Assembly (NCBI GenBank): GCA_040285745.1
Contig: JAUFOR010000003.1
Span: 1,364,001-1,428,000 of the forward strand
DNA: 64,000 bases
Source: Barthelona sp. PCE
Taxonomy: Eukaryota > Metamonada: BaSk clade
Direction of reading: 5' to 3'
Positions within the stretch are counted from its first letter, which is position 1. Every line of letters starts with the position of its first letter. Shown piece by piece: positions 20,701 to 27,472 of the stretch. Under the pieces are notes generated by a model that was not told the origin of the DNA, did not search any database, and saw nothing but the letters and a program-made list of their open reading frames with translations. Both the position numbers and the translations under genes were made by a program.

Positions 20701-23339
20701 GAATATTCTTCTAAATGGTGTTTATCATCACTTCCTGAACTAATAATTTTTTGAAGGGTAATTGTAACTGCAAAAGAATTCAAATTATGAATCAAAATCG
20801 TTGTATCAAGTGAAAAATCACAACCATAAACAATATAACTTGTATTAAATCTCGAAATTACATCAGGTGTGTAACACAGTGAATGAGGTCTTTTATAGAA
20901 TGTACGAATTTCAATATTAACATCTTTGTCATCTTCGAATGTTCTACGAATGTTGTTTGTCCACACAAGTGTTGGATCAAGAGAAAAATCAAGCAAAAAG
21001 TATCGACTTCGGAAGTCATCCATATGCTGCTCGTTGTCATCAACGTATAATGTCACTAACTTAAGCGCATTCGGCTCGAGGGCAATGGTTGGGTACTGAA
21101 CGCTTCCATGTGTTAATGTAGAATTTAATGATTGGTGATGTTGATACAACTTTTTTAATTCGAAAGTTAATTTAAAATCTACTTGATGGGCAGCTGTTAC
21201 ATCGGCTGTGTCATAATAAACTGTGAGAATAGGCGATTTTAAATCACATTTGAGTGATGTGAGAGTGCATGTCTTTCGATCTGACTCAGCAAAACATGTA
21301 TCAATATTTGGGAGCGACATAGCAAGTGTTCCTGAGGTGAGGGTATTTGATGATATAGTAATCTTTACCCAAAGATCTTCAAAATGAACCGTTTCATTAA
21401 TATGCAACTCAAAGTGTTTGACAAAATTATTCTCAGTGTTTAGCATACCTCTTAACGGTTGATCTTCATCAACATTAATCACATCACGGTTGTTCTTCAA
21501 AAAAATTGCCTTAAAACTAATGATAGATGGTTTACGGATTCGTACAAACATGTAAGCATCAGTAGCATATTGCAATAATGAAGATTGATTTGTAAGCGGA
21601 GATTGTTTCAAATCGTCAAATTTCACTTTTAGTGCATCTGAACTAGATTCAATATAACTTGAAAACTCTTTTATACCTTGCCTGAAACACAAATTTTGAT
21701 GACCAAGAACGTTACCAAAATTAAGTACTATATCATTATCAGGGATAGCTTCATCCCGATTGTGCTGAATATAAAGAACTGAACTGGAATTGATAACAGC
21801 CGTAGGGATTTTAAAAATAACAAAATCATCAACTTGAAAACTGGAAACATAAGCGCTTATCTCCATATCTGTTGTTAAAATAGGTCTTCTCCTTCGGACA
21901 ACAAGACTTATACCCATTTCTGTATTGTATATAAGATCCTTATTTTCAACTTTTAGATGTACATGTAAGTATTGCTGCATACATTTTGGATTAACAATGA
22001 AAGAATCACGAAAAAAAGTTTTAATGGATGACTCAATCCCCATATCCATGTCTTGATTACTACTTGTCCATACTTTAATGGAAAAAATACTTCGACTAAG
22101 TTGTTTCTCACCCTCAAAATATAATGAAATATCATACATAGCTTCATTGAGTTCCTGAAGATCTTGAGGATTAAATTCCATACCAAAATCAAGTGTTATC
22201 ATTGCCTTTTGCAACGGAAATAATACCATACCACTGTATACCGTTTCACTATCAACAGGTATTTTAATAATAGGTGGGCGATGAATTGATCTGACTGCCT
22301 CAAACGTTGGTAAATCATCATTGAAGATGACCAGAATGTACCTTTCAGTAAACTCATAACGACACACCTTTTCTGGCTGACATATTCGCGGAATTGAGAA
22401 ATCTTTGTTAATTACAATTTTTGAACTGCTGCCATACAAAATTAATTTCTCAGAACCGTCAAATATTACTTTCAAAATTGCAGAATTGACCTGATAATCA
22501 AGCACCTTTCTTAAATCTAATAAACAAGCTCCATACTTCCAATTGACTGGGGTAAAAACTTCTTTAGGCTCAAGAACATGTGTCATTTTTGATATTGGAT
22601 GTATAGTTACGTTCAACGAGTATTCAACTGCAGGGGAAATAAGCACTTTGAAGAACGTACTTTTTGAAGGACTGCGTTTAATAATTGGAAAAATATTCTC
22701 TTCACAATTTCTCATTGTTTCACCACGTTCAACGTCAGGAAATACACCGTATGTAAAATAAATTGTACATTTTGTGGTGTAAAAGGGTGATTTAAAAAAA
22801 TCTAAATGAACAACTCCAAAATATTCATCACTATCAAGACTAGGCATTGGTAATTCAAAATATATAGGTTCTAATGATTGCTCAAATGGTATGACAATAT
22901 CCTCTCCCAAAGATAACTGATGTACTTCATGATGAACATAAGTTATTAATGTAAAATTTGCTGAACAAGCTAAATGGGTTAGTATTCTATTCTGTGCAAT
23001 GATGAAGAAATGATCAAAGTTTGGCTCGAGTGGAAGTTCGAGAATCTTGTTGGACTCTAATGCAGTATATTCACGTATAATGGTGTCTGATCGGAAACTA
23101 TCACCCTTGATTAATGGTTTTGAGTAATCCGTCGTTAAAAAGATGTCTAGAGGACAGGTTGTCGTATCTAGATGCAATACGCCAGTTACTAGCTCATGAT
23201 CTTCAACAGGTGGAAGTTTCACAACAATATCTGCAAATCTTGTTCCAAAATTGAGTTCCAGGGATTCACCGAACTCAATTTCCCGAATTGAAAGCCCTAC
23301 AACGCAACAAAAAAAGAATAGTGCAAAGAAAAGGTTCAT
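14793..23339 (-). CDS. Giant secreted/type I membrane protein of unknown function (2848 residues)
   Basis: The protein starts MNLFFALFFFCCVVGLS, a signal peptide. About 2780 residues of beta-rich, Asn/Ser/Thr/Tyr-rich ectodomain follow, with many N-x-S/T sites. It ends with one membrane helix (FFFLVIFTAFIVALLFLTL, near residues 2810-2830) and a 16-residue cytoplasmic tail. The ectodomain looks like an array of divergent 130-180-residue beta-sandwich units. Many units repeat the order: short hydrophobic strand, V-x-V-x-L strand, an acidic turn and an L-x-L strand (e.g. CPLDIFLTTDYSKP near residue 60). This resembles secreted PPC-type or jelly-roll modules, but I cannot name the family. A Cys-containing region precedes the membrane helix. 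It is probably a surface or endomembrane adhesin or receptor. Only 29 bp separate it from the upstream LRR gene. Confidence 0.85.
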   Translation of the reverse strand: MNLFFALFFFCCVVGLSIREIEFGESLELNFGTRFADIVVKLPPVEDHELVTGVLHLDTTTCPLDIFLTTDYSKPLIKGDSFRSDTIIREYTALESNKILELPLEPNFDHFFIIAQNRILTHLACSANFTLITYVHHEVHQLSLGEDIVIPFEQSLEPIYFELPMPSLDSDEYFGVVHLDFFKSPFYTTKCTIYFTYGVFPDVERGETMRNCEENIFPIIKRSPSKSTFFKVLISPAVEYSLNVTIHPISKMTHVLEPKEVFTPVNWKYGACLLDLRKVLDYQVNSAILKVIFDGSEKLILYGSSSKIVINKDFSIPRICQPEKVCRYEFTERYILVIFNDDLPTFEAVRSIHRPPIIKIPVDSETVYSGMVLFPLQKAMITLDFGMEFNPQDLQELNEAMYDISLYFEGEKQLSRSIFSIKVWTSSNQDMDMGIESSIKTFFRDSFIVNPKCMQQYLHVHLKVENKDLIYNTEMGISLVVRRRRPILTTDMEISAYVSSFQVDDFVIFKIPTAVINSSSVLYIQHNRDEAIPDNDIVLNFGNVLGHQNLCFRQGIKEFSSYIESSSDALKVKFDDLKQSPLTNQSSLLQYATDAYMFVRIRKPSIISFKAIFLKNNRDVINVDEDQPLRGMLNTENNFVKHFELHINETVHFEDLWVKITISSNTLTSGTLAMSLPNIDTCFAESDRKTCTLTSLKCDLKSPILTVYYDTADVTAAHQVDFKLTFELKKLYQHHQSLNSTLTHGSVQYPTIALEPNALKLVTLYVDDNEQHMDDFRSRYFLLDFSLDPTLVWTNNIRRTFEDDKDVNIEIRTFYKRPHSLCYTPDVISRFNTSYIVYGCDFSLDTTILIHNLNSFAVTITLQKIISSGSDDKHHLEEYSIVSGMVFENTYRHYYGKVSSKSPNVRVTLEVLTTSSELYPVLFLSDVPLAGDLSCHHASSSLSFPLNDTFFEQDYTSSSGFVYITVFLQRSPDLFKRSAMFKLSYQTLVERSVELGKEYHCRSCDVKKHVFKASLSETDNSLLFFKLKVAGQFNVAVKFDLNIDWKIFNEVDEYLSFFIYHNQLVGKEYLYIEYETVKIGTAYTFYMDLLIENPIVDQNIIVDTFNEWTEALTVISLATVENHVSVFMINISDIDSTSDILRFRFERNETVYEEDIVVKFSYSSFDPLGFDDGVTDSSTMWDIVAQKVIHFDVGSHLSEILIDINDNAVYRVLGNTTIYGAIRYKRKVHSTFNVSVLVHRKEFNVLRLYESVEYYVAGNEPQYFKFYDEEFHFMEFTYFEIETEPKIEYEERDSSLGFGGTEKIDIKCLINPSRPVYITLIPKFDVDSKIKFTIVARKKPPLNAGEETYLTEESNVFVSSLDMETSLIINLEWNTDDIDDDICHLVYEPKSWPCENRQDVDFRIIDIYATHKSEMAFYIYNIDSDTSEGVLLQLVDCEDLEITINARNIEPIVFKDPSLVSGPLEIGPHTLGRQFMVRRNFTDPLIVSIHVSSENTIPYYIRVAPCSVNSSLFTVIERSPEKIQNMLRLPEELSIFDEINPVTTPVYVNDLDRNEPIRTSTASSVYGGQCFIVNVVSEFNTTINVDLQEVEHMITLNSLDDIPNNIDIPAEDMEVVLQVTSNITSVDFSEPQWFYLNTSSRFYFKAIPFCAKSLEPLCKEEMLFFGGLKEYFLDHTDRLFSGHKLWVFSFQDIENRQLKLNKTKAVSVESSVYMQFKRDSLYRLITPAHYLTSKDVMHITLKLRHVPRDYETPNLVLLLANPTLSHSDIDVPMIKRVESKSPSYTGYMYEDLYLYVKSDVGVTFFATLQLYTSYSSFQICTLESPLHCNVENTLLDYSNSVDRPSEHCLFYMQIPYFEYSRVTYTIRKIHPIEDSAISKSLVNVKFSANDKFAFFNDDLVLKNTSFSIASTPRVLQEYGNTLRGHIEQINLHFMVYGIHMNKPEYLSITHIPTPFSQQIISRSDRTLSNVKMHIRFPSYGLVEYLFKDKFRVILIRVDIPIGFCSDISIVYVLNSGERQNFDACVRKYGTKLDTLHKFVLGINDRDSLRVYIEPKSTQVEPIDVSIQVYHTIILKPLQGPVLGQLKPQFTEYYTHTVEKTHITSYTRITVQSIRGNFNVGFMVLKSNRDIDSFEKFTVPISGKYERSEYCLEEGNAVWVILEDCNANECAFELSVSTIEMSSSVEMITRKPDIFTEKDLLIRRTVSSVFELSGNMSYVRIPIPENVVPDHMLKFCATVGGGRVVAHYSPLVVPYNDENLRSMCEKRSIRKVLGKRSCVYYNMKQGARHLYVTLDNSISRNDVVFYHILVNTSREHLSGLEGSDYGEGTATFHSNFNYKRFKFSLPQNFNPEFDLTFSVSTTCLQLYMYYIDYTQEILEISSKNEILRIKSQEFSKSHNIKAYFIKEHWYNKGTAEFNFDIRVTVGKNGLPCYVRYQYLKNPNDVIEEQLWNSTEGSHMINTMTNSQNYALPVKIIRGEHELIAINIYTDEYPVEVEFDIRQMGTDDVMETRVIDKRNGGDYKVYNVSMNSELHIVIEVDTISINKFLEAQHIDSMIRIVFEYHFVTGENIVHSEQITKPGRILYYKVDVTSLSSFIARGVNSTLFVVSHKNDQQKLKLGSKIGSVSGSFYKALQKSFEVFVFQFGPPINLTFSEQRARMPLATSNYTIDHFYCSSRLDKPFLFLEMGTDIFDFIRKADHRAEMRVKSWLMSNYYANSCLRVDHNPNEKDALRDLACALEFGNAEYINNDDPNSDAAKNVAIPAEVCENAKQSIPMFGTATKISCSIRKFSRDTVWIVPKEVKEVLLNGTFFFLVIFTAFIVALLFLTLATSLKRSYFEKTPYYLRTIA

Positions 23340-23368
23340 AATCCATAAAATGAAAAGTTTTTATTCAT

Positions 23369-24502
23369 TCACCATGTTGATGCTTCTAATTTTTCCTCGA
23401 ATGTACCCGGGTTAACTTTTTGCTTCTTTGCTTTAACAGCGTTATCTGTAACTGTACGCTTCTTCTTTTGAGCTTTTCTATCATTATAAGATGATTGCTT
23501 ACGTTTGCCTTTCAAATCAGTTGGGGGGAGAGGTTTCCTCTGTCCGTTCTCCATAACTTCCTCCACTTTTGGAGAAGCTAGTTTCTTTTTCTTACTTTCA
23601 TATCTTGGTTTTTTTCGATCATATTTCCTATTCTGACTGAACTTATTGTTATTACCATCATATCTCGAGCTTCTTCCGCCTTTACCGTCAGTTCTTTGCT
23701 TCTTTTTATATAGATTTCGCTTATTATGTGGAGATTTTGAACTCAAATCACTAGTTTTTCTCTTTCTTTTCAAATTAGAATCAATTTTCTGATTATTAAA
23801 GATTGAAATGCTCTCGTTCAACTTAGATACGTCTGTGTTGGTAAAAAGATTACCTTTAACATTCAAATTACGTAACCGTACTGGTAAATTGGCCGGAATG
23901 CTATCAAATTTGTTATTACCTATATCAAGCAGCATAAGATTTTCTGGCATATCTGGAAGAGCACATAGACTGTTTCCGTTGAGACGCAATTCTTTCAAAG
24001 ACGGGCTCTTAATCAGACTTGGAATTGAGACCAAGCTGTTGCGACTGAGAGAAACATGGGTTAGTTTTTCCATTATTTCCAAGAAATCAACGTTTTCAAT
24101 CTTGTTATCGCCAATTTTAATGGTTTTTAAGTTGGTAAGTGTGTTCACATCATTAAGAGAAGAAATAACATTGTAAGGTACAATTAAACTCTCTAAGTTC
24201 ACACATTTATCCAAGTTCAACGCCTCCAGTGCATTTTTGGCTGCAATAAGGACTTTCAAGGTGGCTGTAAGACCCAAAATTGCTGTTAACTTGTTGTTGC
24301 TCAAATCAAGATATTCAAGCTTCTCCAATGTTGAAGAGTTGAACGAACAGATCTCGTTGTTCGATAGATTAAGATGACGAACATCATTAATAAGCCTAAG
24401 CCCTTCATCATCCAGCTCATCAATTTGACGTGAGCTTAAATCGATTTTATCACTTGAGCGGGTCTCCTCGTCAAGGAAATTGAATGCTTCTGATAGTTTC
24501 AT
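23369..24502 (-). CDS. Leucine-rich repeat protein with a basic, nuclear-type tail
   Basis: This 377-residue protein starts at the ATG at 24500-24502; the frame upstream opens at a TTG. Residues about 15-230 hold eight to nine short LRRs of the SDS22-like type (RHLNLSNNEI, YLDLSNNKLTAI, TIKIGDNKIENVDF, ELRLNGNSLCALP). The last third is highly basic, rich in KKKRK clusters (RKRKTSDLSS, KKKQRTDGKGGRSSR, RKAQKKKR). It looks like a nucleolar/nuclear localisation and RNA-binding tail. No catalytic domain is seen. I cannot assign an orthologue. A TTTACCCTTTACAG initiator lies 25 bases upstream. Confidence 0.75.
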   Translation of the reverse strand: MKLSEAFNFLDEETRSSDKIDLSSRQIDELDDEGLRLINDVRHLNLSNNEICSFNSSTLEKLEYLDLSNNKLTAILGLTATLKVLIAAKNALEALNLDKCVNLESLIVPYNVISSLNDVNTLTNLKTIKIGDNKIENVDFLEIMEKLTHVSLSRNSLVSIPSLIKSPSLKELRLNGNSLCALPDMPENLMLLDIGNNKFDSIPANLPVRLRNLNVKGNLFTNTDVSKLNESISIFNNQKIDSNLKRKRKTSDLSSKSPHNKRNLYKKKQRTDGKGGRSSRYDGNNNKFSQNRKYDRKKPRYESKKKKLASPKVEEVMENGQRKPLPPTDLKGKRKQSSYNDRKAQKKKRTVTDNAVKAKKQKVNPGTFEEKLEASTW

Positions 24503-24527
24503 TGATTCTTTCAAAAAGTTCGTCTGT

Positions 24528-24532
24528 AAAGG
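24528..24532 (-). promoter_or_regulatory. CCTTT initiator of the LRR gene
   Basis: TTTTTACCCTTTACAG on the minus strand, 25 bases before the ATG at 24502. It excludes the upstream TTG as the start. Confidence 0.65.
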
Positions 24533-24660
24533 GTAAAAATTGTCAGAACAATAGTCTTCTCACTATAATTCAGCATTGTGTGGATTGAACTTATATGTGA
24601 CACACTGTAGAGCGGTTGAAATGATAACAACATGTGCTTGTGATGGTTTATCTTTTCTCA

Positions 24661-24665
24661 CCTTT
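24661..24665 (+). promoter_or_regulatory. CCTTT initiator of the SMPD4-like gene
   Basis: The context is TCTCACCTTTACGG, with 10 bases between the box and the ATG at 24676. It lies inside the upstream extension of the open frame and so supports the shorter start. Confidence 0.65.
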
Positions 24666-24675
24666 ACGGCACAAT

Positions 24676-26523
24676 ATGAACGCTCCGTTCCAACGCAAAA
24701 GGCAATTTGATGATCTCCAACAGACATATGCCCAAGGGACTGTCGAAAATCGTGTAGAATATCTCAAGCAACAGTTAAGATTGGCTACAGACCAGGATTA
24801 TATTGTTGAGGACATAAAAACAATGCTCCCTGACTTGATGGAGCACGTATTTGTTACACATGGTCGACAATCAACAGTTAAGGGATGTTGGTTAACTGAA
24901 ATTACAAATAATACAGTTTCAAACAAAGTCATAGACTTATTTTCACCTGCCGGGGAGTTCTTCACATGTTTCACGCACTACAGGAATGAGTCAAGGTTCT
25001 GTGAAGTACTGGATCTGAACCTGTTCAGCAATGCTACTCAGCAAGTTATTTCCACTCAGCTTTCACAAAACAGAAACAGTAGATCCATCCCGCACACGGT
25101 CTTCCCATGTGGCCTTCATAGTCTGATACAAAAGAGATTGAAGCATGACGGATTAGAATGCGATTTTATGGAATATTTTATTGTTTTATTATTTTCTGCA
25201 GTTGTAGATTGCAATATTAAGTTAAATAGTATTGGATATAACACTTTTCTTGGAATTTTAAAACGTTATTTAAAATTCTCTCTTGCACAAACTTCTTCAG
25301 CCACTGCACGTTGGATTTTTGATATGTTTATTGAGTTTTGTTTCAGAGTGAACCATCGTACACAGGTACATAAACTTATTTCAGCTGAACTTTTTCAGTA
25401 TGTTATCTTATTAATAATGTCCAGTGATGCTATGCTCAATTCTATATCACGTATGTTGGATGCTCATGTCAGTGGTTCAGCTATGCTTCATGAGAGTGAA
25501 GACATCCTAAGCTCTGTGATACCGTACGAGTTGGTGCACATGCAACACGCTGCACTATCATACATTGATAAATTTGTTCCCACCTCAGCACAGACTGATG
25601 CTGACGCCAATATTTCAAGACTAATTATGAAAGCATGGCAGATGCTTGTGTTTCCTTGGAATGTTAAAAAGTGTAACGTTAGTGATATGTTTAAAGATTC
25701 TCATATTAAAAATGTTTGGTTGAGTTGTCACATATGTTTCATTAGTGGTTTAATTCGCCGTTTACTGTTTGAAATCACTCATGTTAATTTATTATCTAAC
25801 GATGTGTTAAGTACTCTGTATATGGTTTTTACAATGGTCACAGAGACTGACGACACACGTACGTTAGTGAAAAACCTAGACTTATATTTGGGCAGAAACA
25901 GCTACGACGAATCCGTGGTTGATATGTACTTAAGCCTGGCAGATGTTCACCTTAAACTTGTAGCACAAGATTTCCTGCATCCTACACGAACATGCGATTC
26001 ATATGCTTCAGTATTTGCACCTCATGAGGTCGAGAGTATGGTTGAAAAGATCGCCACACCATTTACCCAAGCGTTTCATATTTTACGTAAGTCAATGCTG
26101 GATCCTGTACGAAAAATTAATGCTAAAAAGAAGTTAAACTATTTGCAACGTATCACACGTTCTATTGGAACTCTTATGAACTGTGACTTACAATCACTGA
26201 CAGAAAACAGCAGTTACGAGGCTGAATTTCAAGATATAGAAGTGTATAATTACAAGCAAGGAGACTTCACTCATGATGTAGTCATGGACATTTTGGAAGG
26301 AAAGGCTCTATGTGAGACCTTGGATCTACCATATATAGGTGATTCACTTGACAGACCCATTCGTAATGATGAAGTAACTCTTTTGGTCAAACTTATGGTT
26401 CCACTCTCAAGATTTGTGCGTGCAAAGACGAATACTGCTGTCTCATTCAGATGGATGGCAAGAAAAGTATTTGTCTATCTTGTGTGTCTGATTGCATTTT
26501 TTATATGGCTGCTACGGAAATAA
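24676..26523 (+). CDS. SMPD4 (neutral sphingomyelinase 3)-like tail-anchored protein
   Basis: This is a 615-residue protein. The N-terminal region aligns by pattern with SMPD4: LPDLMEHVF, a VIDLFSPAGEFFTCF block (animal VMEFLDPGGPMMKLVYKL), FPCGLHSL and DFMEYFIVLLFS (animal NPFEYYIFFFAL). Later comes KAWQMLVFPWNV, where SMPD4 has WLSYLQPWRY. It ends with a single C-terminal membrane helix (VFVYLVCLIAFFIWLLR), as SMPD4 does. SMPD4 sits at the ER/nuclear envelope. Its sphingomyelinase activity is debated and it has no classical catalytic motif, so only the family is inferred. AATAAA follows the stop within 10 bases. Confidence 0.65.
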   Translation: MNAPFQRKRQFDDLQQTYAQGTVENRVEYLKQQLRLATDQDYIVEDIKTMLPDLMEHVFVTHGRQSTVKGCWLTEITNNTVSNKVIDLFSPAGEFFTCFTHYRNESRFCEVLDLNLFSNATQQVISTQLSQNRNSRSIPHTVFPCGLHSLIQKRLKHDGLECDFMEYFIVLLFSAVVDCNIKLNSIGYNTFLGILKRYLKFSLAQTSSATARWIFDMFIEFCFRVNHRTQVHKLISAELFQYVILLIMSSDAMLNSISRMLDAHVSGSAMLHESEDILSSVIPYELVHMQHAALSYIDKFVPTSAQTDADANISRLIMKAWQMLVFPWNVKKCNVSDMFKDSHIKNVWLSCHICFISGLIRRLLFEITHVNLLSNDVLSTLYMVFTMVTETDDTRTLVKNLDLYLGRNSYDESVVDMYLSLADVHLKLVAQDFLHPTRTCDSYASVFAPHEVESMVEKIATPFTQAFHILRKSMLDPVRKINAKKKLNYLQRITRSIGTLMNCDLQSLTENSSYEAEFQDIEVYNYKQGDFTHDVVMDILEGKALCETLDLPYIGDSLDRPIRNDEVTLLVKLMVPLSRFVRAKTNTAVSFRWMARKVFVYLVCLIAFFIWLLRK

Positions 26524-26550
26524 GCAAATAAATTTACAAACATTTTCAAT

Positions 26551-27285
26551 TTACAAATCTTCTGGAACAGCAGAGTACACATTCTCTTCTAGTTCAGACT
26601 GAAGCTCAATGCGCCACTTTGCTTGTGTTTTTTCAAGCTTACGCTCTAAATCACCAATTTTTTTGCTAATAGATACGTGTGCACTTTCAATACTCACTAA
26701 ACTTTCTTCAGCAGCATTCAAATGGTTCGATATTTCTCCGAAAAGCTCATCCCTCTTGGCAACTGTTTCGTCAAAATACTTCTGATGTGATGTGAACAAT
26801 TCATTAAATGAGTCACCGGAACGATCTGGTGTGACTGTGCGATTTAAGACAGTTTTCATTGCCTGTGATAATCTGGTGTGCTTCTCTTTCAACCTAATGC
26901 GTGATGCAGCGGTAGAAAACGACATACTTTCTCTTAACTTTGAAGCACGAAGAGTACTAGATAAAATAGGTGTAGCTAGACGCTTTGAGAGTTTTGAAGG
27001 ACTGTCTGTCTGCATTTCGAATGTGGCATTGGCTGGTTGGATCTCAGCAAACTCCTCTTCTTCACTTATTGGATGAGGTTCGTTTTCTTCAAAGATGGAA
27101 ATAAAAGTACCTGGTACAAAGCCATAGATGTTGGAATCCGAGTATCTGCTCACAAGGATCCAATCTTCTGGGTCCTCTGGGATCTCCTTAAGCGTAAACA
27201 AATCTCCTTTTGAAAATGAGAGTTCTTGCTCTGTTTCTGCTTCGAAATTGTTGTCTGCGATGTATACCTGCCCAATGCGCATCAT
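26551..27285 (-). CDS. SH3-domain protein with C-terminal coiled coil
   Basis: This 244-residue protein starts at MMRIGQVYIADNNF (ATG 27283-27285). The frame is open to 27480, but an ACCCTTT box at 27299-27303 lies between that extension and this ATG, so I choose the short start. Residues about 5-65 form an SH3 domain (YIADNNFEAETEQELSFSKG, EDWILVSRY, YGFVPGTFI), with the ALYDY-like strand, the acidic RT loop and the final GxVP motif intact. A Ser/Thr/Arg linker follows, with TPILSSTLRAS and an RTVTPDRSGDS phospho-type site, then a coiled coil (residues 165-230). It is likely an endocytic or cytoskeletal adaptor binding proline-rich ligands. Confidence 0.78.
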   Translation of the reverse strand: MMRIGQVYIADNNFEAETEQELSFSKGDLFTLKEIPEDPEDWILVSRYSDSNIYGFVPGTFISIFEENEPHPISEEEEFAEIQPANATFEMQTDSPSKLSKRLATPILSSTLRASKLRESMSFSTAASRIRLKEKHTRLSQAMKTVLNRTVTPDRSGDSFNELFTSHQKYFDETVAKRDELFGEISNHLNAAEESLVSIESAHVSISKKIGDLERKLEKTQAKWRIELQSELEENVYSAVPEDL

Positions 27286-27298
27286 TAAAAATGAATGA

Positions 27299-27303
27299 AA
27301 AGG
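27299..27303 (-). promoter_or_regulatory. CCTTT initiator of the SH3-protein gene
   Basis: TTTGAACCCTTTTCATTC on the minus strand, 13 bases before the ATG at 27285. It lies inside the longer open frame and decides the start. Confidence 0.65.
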
Positions 27304-27472
27304 GTTCAAATCAAAGAATTCATATTCATTCATAATTCGTTCATTTACTTCCAAATTCAAAGCTATTAGAGGTTCCACTGAGGAAACAAAGACCCAATCA
27401 CAACACGAGTGTGTTATGCTATTGAAATTCCAAATTTTCCTGCTCGAATCGACTATTTCAACTAAAATAACA

